DNA of 64,000 nucleotides, taken from contig CAZVQS010000001.1 of NCBI GenBank assembly GCA_964629635.1, positions 62,001 through 126,000 on the forward strand. The letters run 5' to 3'. How positions within the stretch are numbered: position 1 is the stretch's first letter; each line of letters begins with the position of its first letter. Below the pieces are notes generated by a model, which saw nothing but the letters and a program-made list of their open reading frames with translations, was not told the origin of the DNA and ran no database searches. This document shows positions 59,401 through 64,000 of the stretch, piece by piece. A program made the position numbers and the translations under genes. Origin of the DNA: YC2-FULL-38-9 sp964629635 (GTDB lineage: Bacteria > Patescibacteriota > Microgenomatia > UBA1406 > GWC2-37-13).

Positions 59401-61166
59401 GCGGCACCTCTCCGGGAAACGTAGTACGCGCCGCTATCACGGATATCGACGTTGCCGGACTGGTTCTCAGCTCCTCAAACATCACCCTGATCGAGGACCA
59501 GGGCGACGCCACTTACACGATGGCCCTCCGGAGCAAACCGACATCCGACATCCTGTATGAATTGTCCTTTTCCACGACTTTTGAGGCGACAACAAGCGGA
59601 TCCTATACGGTTGCGTTCACGCCCGACAACTGGAATGTCCCCCAGACCGTCACCTTGACTCTGGGAAGCGCGGACATCTACAGCACCCATTCTGCTTCGC
59701 TTATCCATACCATTGCCGTCTCAAGCGATGTCAATTATCCGGTGGGCAACCAGGCGGTCATCACCGTCACCGCACGCGACGCGGACGAGCCGGGAGTGGC
59801 AATCACGCTCCCCAACGGCGTCATCAATCTGACCGAATACGGCATCGACGATAAGTATTACATCAAACTGAAATCGCGCCCGACCGCAAACGTCACGGTC
59901 ACAATCGACGGGGACGAACAAGTTACCGCATCCCCTTCGTCCCTCATTTTCACGCCGGAAAACTGGAATACGAACCAGATTGCAACCCTTTCCGCCCTCA
60001 ACGATTACATTGTCGAAGGGAACCATACCGCCCCGGTCGTTCACACAACCTCATCAACCGATTCGGATTACAACGGCCTGACCTCCTCGATAATCGTGAA
60101 CATCGTGGATGACGACAGCACCGTGCCCGGCATCCAGATTACTCAGACAAACGGAGGAACCGAAGTGACGGAGGCGGGTACTGAAGACACCTACACCATG
60201 GTCCTGACGAGCCGCCCGAATGCGTACGTGCGCATCAAGGTGCTCAGCAACAACTGGGAGGCAACTACCTCCGGTGCCCTCTTCACGTTCCTTCCCACAA
60301 ACTGGAGCGTGCCGCAGACCGTGCATGTCGTTGCAAAAGATGATCCCAACCGCGACGGCACCAAGACGAGCATTTTCCAGCACATCGTCACCTCCCTTGA
60401 CGCCCATTACGGCGGCATGAGCGTAGAAACAGTCACCGTAACCGTACACGACAACGACGAACCCTCAACATCGGCATCAAACGCCAAACCGCCAAGCTGC
60501 GGAAGCACACCGCCCTCAGGCGCGCCGCACCTTTTCCAGATCGACAGCAGATCCCATTCCTCAACGCTCTATTTCACGCCGATCCGCGACAACATCAGCT
60601 ACTATTTCATCGCCTACGGCTACAAACCGGGCGACATCCGGTTTGGCACGAGCTTTGACTTCGGTTCATATGACGGCGTGATCGACCACACGATCCAGAT
60701 GCTTAACCCGGGAGAAACCTATTTCTACAAAGTACGCGGCGGCAACGGATGCGCGACCGGAGAATGGAGCAATACGCTTGCCGGAACGACCGTCGCCTCG
60801 GGAAGCGCAGGCATGCGCACCTCCTATGCGCCGGCAACCGCCACCTACGCAGCCTCGGGAAGCGTTTCAGGGGGTGGTTCCTCAAGCGGAGCATCCCACC
60901 CGATCTTCTCGCGGAACATGTATATCGGTACGCGCGGCGCAGACGTAAGAAGCCTTCAGATGTACCTGAACCAGATGGGTTACACGGTAGCACAGAGCGG
61001 ACCGGGAAGCCCGGGCAACGAAACCGACCTGTACGGCCCGCTGACGTCAAATGCGGTGCGCCGGCTCCAGGAAGCGAACTACCAGTCGATACTCTCCCCG
61101 CTTGGATATTCGTCCGGCACCGGAATATTCGGGCCGTCGACACGGAACTGGGTGAATGCGCACTGA
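56496..61166 (+). CDS. Giant surface protein: NHL propeller, six beta repeats, PG-binding domain
   Basis: About 1550 residues. A full signal peptide (KFRKNLSAALVITAAAFFFL, then AVTAQ) is encoded at about 56505-56600, ahead of the first in-frame ATG at 56790. The next 580 residues have NHL repeats (VADTGNNRIQRF recurring). Then six repeats of about 110 residues follow (start AGxxxxxxxxxxxxE, core LNSKPTANVVVTI, FTPENWNV), of Calx-beta-like type. An FN3-like region and a C-terminal peptidoglycan-binding domain (GTRGADVRSLQMYLNQMGY) end the protein, suggesting wall attachment. The frame is closed upstream at 56454, with no ATG, GTG or TTG before the signal peptide; the start given is an AUU and is uncertain. 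Confidence 0.75.
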   Translation: MARTKFRKNLSAALVITAAAFFFLSSAFAPAVTAQTTTVKPDFLYKFWSYWSDVTTDGAYLYVTNSAYSQIDKYSTAGVHQTSNWGGYGTAVGKLKQPMGISRVGTTLYVADTGNHRIQRFDTSTGALVGPPYAWGTYGAGEGQFNEPQGVAVDANEAYLFVADTKNNRIQAINITTGAVASVAGTLGSGTNQFSSPKGIAVIGTAAPYRVFVADTGNNRVVEYTFNPSLARGIRFSQAGVMGSYGNSLDNTFNQPNKIHIDSNQNIFVTDTTNRIQKYDNGRNFLKQWSVQSSRGTTGITTWTDTVYVIEPYHQIDEYAYDSLSDLYTFSSSFSHESNQPVDVAIDLSGNIYINNATTNTVQKFNSTWVPQAEWAGNGSPFSGALGIGVNTGGEVCVADTGNNRIQRFQTNGTYMSTLPVPSVTPYSFGGPKDVANESTGKMYVADTNNNRILKYKSDNTFDWAIGLPTPVVVVDPGTPTPVAPTGPYFLNPYGITVDSQNKIYVADSGHHRILKFDANGLVPTMGAAAWGEYGSADDRPIPQFDNPQGMAIEETGTLGEYFIYVADTGNNRIQRFDQDGNKTPETDVWGVYGTEDGQFNEPRNIALDSSNRIYVSEVQNRRVQVFGDADESAGLTVVETGATAVTEDGSVYDSYSVKLNSQPSANVSVNIVSSDSAQLDVSSSTLTFTPYNWNVAQVVTVIPVHDFVDRSTTQSLMLTHTSVSADPNYHSNGEVLATVNVTYTDTDTAGATFSKTTFNVDEDGTTDTYTLRLNSKPTANVVVTITSADGQTLSDGSDPLAVTFTPETWNVDEDIIVSAVHDYVANGSRESYFTYDAASTDLVYDAFVFPTTIYANITDTTDVAGVTLSAPTIALTEGGTARTYTVVLNSKPAGDVVITPATASGTTDLSIVPENLTFTPDTYNIVQTVTVTAPNDHIVNTSSPRNVDISHTAGSTDPDYGLTVPYTGGTSPGNVVRAAITDIDVAGLVLSSSNITLIEDQGDATYTMALRSKPTSDILYELSFSTTFEATTSGSYTVAFTPDNWNVPQTVTLTLGSADIYSTHSASLIHTIAVSSDVNYPVGNQAVITVTARDADEPGVAITLPNGVINLTEYGIDDKYYIKLKSRPTANVTVTIDGDEQVTASPSSLIFTPENWNTNQIATLSALNDYIVEGNHTAPVVHTTSSTDSDYNGLTSSIIVNIVDDDSTVPGIQITQTNGGTEVTEAGTEDTYTMVLTSRPNAYVRIKVLSNNWEATTSGALFTFLPTNWSVPQTVHVVAKDDPNRDGTKTSIFQHIVTSLDAHYGGMSVETVTVTVHDNDEPSTSASNAKPPSCGSTPPSGAPHLFQIDSRSHSSTLYFTPIRDNISYYFIAYGYKPGDIRFGTSFDFGSYDGVIDHTIQMLNPGETYFYKVRGGNGCATGEWSNTLAGTTVASGSAGMRTSYAPATATYAASGSVSGGGSSSGASHPIFSRNMYIGTRGADVRSLQMYLNQMGYTVAQSGPGSPGNETDLYGPLTSNAVRRLQEANYQSILSPLGYSSGTGIFGPSTRNWVNAH

Positions 61167-61178
61167 ATGAACCCGCGC

Positions 61179-61823
61179 TCAGGCTGATCCCAATTCCTCC
61201 GCATAGCGCATCGCAAGTATAAGCAAGTCTTCACTCACGAGCCCCTCCGCAAGTTCGTGGGCAAACTGCGTATAGAGAAGTGCGGACACCTCCTCCATGG
61301 GCCGGTTCTGCCCGTGGGGACCGCGGTGATAGGAAGCGTCGGTTTTGTCCGCGATTGCCATAACCAGCTGCGCGGCGTTTATCTCCGGATCCGCGGTGCG
61401 CGCGAGGTCATGGTCGTAGACGAGGCCGTTTTTGCCATAGGCATGGTGCCCGCGGATAATCTGGGCGATCGTCGGATCAAACGGCTTGACCGTTTCGTAC
61501 CCGATTTCAGTATGCTGCACCATGACGGACGCCTCTTCCGTATCCAGCCTGCCCGGCTTGTCTATGATCTCCAGGGGAATATCCTTTTTGCCGATGTCAT
61601 GAAGGATTCCGGCAACGTACATGGTGAAAGGGGTAATGCGGAAGAGCGTCCCCTTCTGCTGCGGTAAAGATATGTACTCCTGCCATAACCTGCTCGTAAG
61701 GGTTCCTACGCGGTCATTGTGTTCGAATGTTTCCCTATGGTATCCGGCCATCTCATCTGTGAGTGCCCGAGCCCATTCCGGCAAACCACCTGCTTGTTCC
61801 CATCGTCCAATCTCACGTGTCAT
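61179..61823 (-). CDS. HD-domain phosphohydrolase
   Basis: 214 residues. GILHDIGKKDIPLEIIDKPG (HD motif) with HTEIGYETVKPF, IIRGHHAYG and MAIADKTDASYH matches the HD-GYP/HDc metal-binding pattern closely. The second-messenger-specific GYP triplet is not present in standard form, so the activity (cyclic dinucleotide, (p)ppGpp or dNTP hydrolysis) is uncertain. No membrane segment. It converges on the giant surface protein gene and is followed on the same strand by the L,D-transpeptidase further upstream, 79 nt away. Confidence 0.85.
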   Translation of the reverse strand: MTREIGRWEQAGGLPEWARALTDEMAGYHRETFEHNDRVGTLTSRLWQEYISLPQQKGTLFRITPFTMYVAGILHDIGKKDIPLEIIDKPGRLDTEEASVMVQHTEIGYETVKPFDPTIAQIIRGHHAYGKNGLVYDHDLARTADPEINAAQLVMAIADKTDASYHRGPHGQNRPMEEVSALLYTQFAHELAEGLVSEDLLILAMRYAEELGSA

Positions 61824-61902
61824 ACTATTACCTATTTTGTATGAGTTTAAGGGTTCATTAGGATTGTATCAGGAACGTATCCGGATTGGGTAAGAAAGAA
61901 GC

Positions 61903-63240
61903 CTAATTGAAGATGAGGACATCCATCCCGACAAACGAAAAGTCATACACTTCCTTCGCTGCGCCGATATCGAGCGACACGCATCCGCCCGTATGGGGGC
62001 TTCCGAGAAATTCCCGAGGCCGTTGCTTACGCTCCTGTCCCACATACCAGTACGGCAGTTCGTGGATGCCGAAATACGCATCCTGCCCGCCCGCCCACCC
62101 GTAATGAAACGCCATCCAATACGGCATGTATACGTTGAAGATGTCAGAATACCCCTCAAGAGCTTTGTTCATGATCTTGAATCTGCCGGTGGGCGTCGGA
62201 TAGTAGAGCCCGGTCGAAACCGGGTATGACTTCACCATCTGGCCTCCGTCAAACAGGTACATCTTCTGGGCGGCGATATTGACTTCGATATACCGGTCCG
62301 CAATTTCCCCGTGCGTCCGGGTCGGTTCGGTGGTCCTGACATCCGCGACGACCGGCCCGCCGGCCAATCCGCCGGTGCGCGCGTGGAACGAGGCGAGGAT
62401 GTTCGATTTCAGCGCCTTCATGTCCACCTGCCGGTTGCGGGCGACAAGCGGATCGATCTTTGCGTCAAGCAGGAACCCGAGTGCTTTCTCGTCCGCGGTA
62501 AATTTCACGTCCGTTCCATCGTACGACACGTCATATACCGTTTTGAGTTCATCCGGAGTAATGAGGGCGCGCGCTACCGCTCCCCCTTCCTGCAGCACGA
62601 TCTCGAGCGGCCGGGAAAAAACGGATACAATTTTCCTGTTCTGTTCCTCGATCCCTTTCTGCTTGTCTTCCTTAACCACTTTGATAAGCCGCGGTTCAAG
62701 AGTGGCGTTCTCCTTCCCGAAGGAAAAAAGGATAAGCGACTTCAAGTGCTCCATGTCTATGCGGTATACCTTTTCGTTGTCGGTCAGGCTGAGTGTCTTT
62801 GTCGAACGGTCTACCGACACCTCATCCTGTTTCGCAGTGAAATCGTACCGCGCTTCCCCGATGCGGCGGGAGAAATCGTCCGTGAATACAAGAACCGGCA
62901 TGAGCATATGCTGGGAGCGCGCATTGCGCAGGAACGCCGTCACGTTTGCGGGAAAGGGTTTCGTGTTGTTTTCGAATACCGTCCGAACTGTTGCGTTACG
63001 GTCGAGGAGCACTCCCATATGATGCAGATTCGTCGCATAGATGCGCGTGCCGACTTTAAGGTAGAAGGGATGATTGTATGCGTCCACAAGCCATGAATCG
63101 ATTTCCGTGCGTGTTTGATATGTTATGTTCTTCTTGCCGATGTAGGTCTTCGGATAGGCGCGGTCAACAAGGCGAAAATATGATACAATAGCTATTGTAG
63201 AAAACGCGACAGCGAAAGTGAAAAGGAACGCTTTACGCAT
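61903..63240 (-). CDS. L,D-transpeptidase (YkuD domain)
   Basis: 445 residues. One N-terminal membrane anchor (FLFTFAVAFSTIAIVSYF), then two extracytoplasmic domains resembling the PG-binding/VanW-like type 4 region (about 60-290), and a C-terminal YkuD domain with FGIHELPYWYV and SPHTGGCVSL, the His and Cys of the H-x-G-C motif. It forms 3-3 cross-links in peptidoglycan or attaches proteins to it. Together with the PG-binding domain of the giant protein nearby, it supports a Gram-positive-like or monoderm wall. Promoter TAGAAT about 20 nt upstream is weak. Confidence 0.9.
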   Translation of the reverse strand: MRKAFLFTFAVAFSTIAIVSYFRLVDRAYPKTYIGKKNITYQTRTEIDSWLVDAYNHPFYLKVGTRIYATNLHHMGVLLDRNATVRTVFENNTKPFPANVTAFLRNARSQHMLMPVLVFTDDFSRRIGEARYDFTAKQDEVSVDRSTKTLSLTDNEKVYRIDMEHLKSLILFSFGKENATLEPRLIKVVKEDKQKGIEEQNRKIVSVFSRPLEIVLQEGGAVARALITPDELKTVYDVSYDGTDVKFTADEKALGFLLDAKIDPLVARNRQVDMKALKSNILASFHARTGGLAGGPVVADVRTTEPTRTHGEIADRYIEVNIAAQKMYLFDGGQMVKSYPVSTGLYYPTPTGRFKIMNKALEGYSDIFNVYMPYWMAFHYGWAGGQDAYFGIHELPYWYVGQERKQRPREFLGSPHTGGCVSLDIGAAKEVYDFSFVGMDVLIFN

Positions 63241-63268
63241 AGAATTGGTTCTTATTCACATTCTACCT

Positions 63269-63342
63269 GACCCTGTAGCTTAATTGGATAGAGCAAAAGC
63301 TTGCGGAGCTTTAGGTTGGGAGTTCAAGTCTCCCCGGGGTCA
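63269..63342 (+). tRNA. tRNA-Arg (anticodon GCG)
   Basis: Acceptor GACCCTG/CGGGGTC (one G-U), D-stem GCTT/GAGC, anticodon stem AAAGC/GCTTT with loop TTGCGGA, T-arm GGGAG-TTCAAGT-CTCCC. U33 precedes the anticodon GCG, which would read CGC and CGU; position 37 is G. Bacteria normally use ACG (inosine-modified) for these codons. The discriminator is A, and CCA is not encoded. The next gene's ATG begins 2 nt after it. Confidence 0.88.
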
Positions 63343-63343
63343 C

Positions 63344-63559
63344 ATGACAAAGAGTCCTCCCGCACCGAATAGACAGAAAATTTTGACGCGCGTTTTCATA
63401 TGTGTTGCTGTTTACTTCCTTATCGGATTCCTTATACACCTTTTCCAGTACCGCATGGTCTATCAGGACCGGCTCTTTTTCGATCTTGTGTTCTGGCCGG
63501 TATTCACCCTTGTTCTCGGCCTTGACCGGATCGGCATCATTACCATTCCTCAGTGGTGA
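63344..63559 (+). CDS. Small membrane protein directly after tRNA-Arg
   Basis: 71 residues: a basic N-terminus and two membrane helices (VFICVAVYFLIGFLIHLF and FFDLVFWPVFTLVLGL), ending in TIPQW. Family unknown. The ATG begins with only one base between it and the tRNA discriminator, so it must be co-transcribed with the tRNA and processed by 3' tRNA cleavage, giving a practically leaderless mRNA. The stop overlaps the converging regulator gene by 10 nt. Confidence 0.65.
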   Translation: MTKSPPAPNRQKILTRVFICVAVYFLIGFLIHLFQYRMVYQDRLFFDLVFWPVFTLVLGLDRIGIITIPQW

Positions 63560-64000
63560 CGCTTCTTTTCAACCCTGAGGAATTCGTTATCTCCCAAATC
63601 CTTTACGAAACCGTTCGTCACGGGAATTGCGGTACGCCAGAGCACATGAAAAAGAGACCTCAATGATGCTGCGACAAGCCTGCTTGAGATCACTGCCGCC
63701 CATACTTCATCATCCTTGGCGCAAATCAAAATCACCTTGTCGGAAACGATATACATATCATGGTCCAGGATGAACGTTTTGTCTTCGATATAACGGTACT
63801 CATGGTAATCGATGTATGAAGGATTGCGTCCATACTGGTATGTAAGCACATGCCGGGTCCAGTCATTCAGCGGCATGATTGTTTTGACCCGTTTTTTGAC
63901 CGTACGCGGCTTCAGGGACTGGGAGACCTCCTCATTCACGTACTCTTTCCCCAACGTATCCATGGGCATCATGTGGTCAAAAAACAGTATCTCCGCGTCG
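63550..64000 (-). CDS. TrmB-like transcriptional regulator, C-terminal part
   Basis: The frame is open to the right edge, so the N-terminus is missing; at least 149 residues are visible. RVKTIMPLNDWTRHVL, YIDYHEYRYIEDKTFILDHD and MYIVSDKVILICAKDDEVWAAVISSRLVA resemble the sensor (phospholipase D-like) region of TrmB-type sugar-responsive regulators, with SLFHVLW near the end matching the terminal helix. The DNA-binding winged helix would lie outside the window. Assignment by pattern, so moderate confidence. Confidence 0.55.
   Translation of the reverse strand, partial: DAEILFFDHMMPMDTLGKEYVNEEVSQSLKPRTVKKRVKTIMPLNDWTRHVLTYQYGRNPSYIDYHEYRYIEDKTFILDHDMYIVSDKVILICAKDDEVWAAVISSRLVAASLRSLFHVLWRTAIPVTNGFVKDLGDNEFLRVEKKRHH

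Overview
The window looks like a chromosomal segment of a Candidate Phyla Radiation (Patescibacteria) bacterium, most likely of the Microgenomates group. This is inference from gene content, because no rRNA or universal marker protein other than Pth and MreB is present. Supporting signs are very tight packing (many 1-10 nt gene overlaps, including convergent ones), start codons sitting directly behind sigma70-type -10 boxes (leaderless mRNAs), tRNA genes partly lacking an encoded CCA, many secreted proteins with cohesin, dockerin, FN3 or Cys-rich modules, and large gene families without recognisable domains. No mobile element, integrase, CRISPR array or prophage was seen.

Layout. 1-700: the end of a GC-rich unknown gene, a terminator-like hairpin and a strongly folded non-coding stretch. 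0.7-7.1 kb: a surface-glycan operon (GT4 glycosyltransferase and two polytopic GT-C-like membrane proteins). 7.2-12.0 kb: a DEAH-box helicase, a TraG/VirD4-like ATPase and a YtxH-like protein. 12.1-22.2 kb (minus strand): a protein O-mannosyltransferase gene followed by an operon of secreted cohesin, dockerin, FN3 and LPXTG proteins, which resembles a cellulosome-type surface scaffold. 22.3-26.0 kb: small exported proteins and a 968-residue Cys-rich repeat protein. 26.1-34.1 kb: a small HTH protein and a minus-strand operon built from three copies of a two-gene cassette (about 100 aa helical protein plus a 650-760 aa protein), with no known domain. This is the best candidate for an undescribed system.

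34.2-39.9 kb: zinc-ribbon membrane protein, galT, pth, two methyltransferase-like genes, and a divergent pair of paralogues that join a nucleoside-deoxyribosyltransferase-like domain to a ribbon-helix-helix domain. 40.1-43.8 kb: a second glycosyltransferase operon. 43.8-46.4 kb: a dockerin protein and a GH18-like hydrolase. 46.5-53.6 kb: glutaredoxin-like, HAD, alpha/beta hydrolase and Nudix proteins, tRNA-Trp, a PEGA-domain protein, mreB, a GT26 enzyme and a nucleotidyltransferase-like protein. 53.6-64 kb: tRNA-Leu, tRNA-Ser, small membrane and metallopeptidase genes, a giant NHL/beta-repeat surface protein ending in a peptidoglycan-binding domain, an HD-domain protein, an L,D-transpeptidase, tRNA-Arg with anticodon GCG, and part of a TrmB-like regulator.

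The dominant theme is the cell envelope. Two glycosyltransferase clusters, GT26 and O-mannosyltransferase would build and attach glycans. MreB, L,D-transpeptidase and the PG-binding surface protein relate to the wall. The cohesin/dockerin proteins could assemble non-covalently into a surface complex that includes the GH18-like partner encoded 24 kb away.
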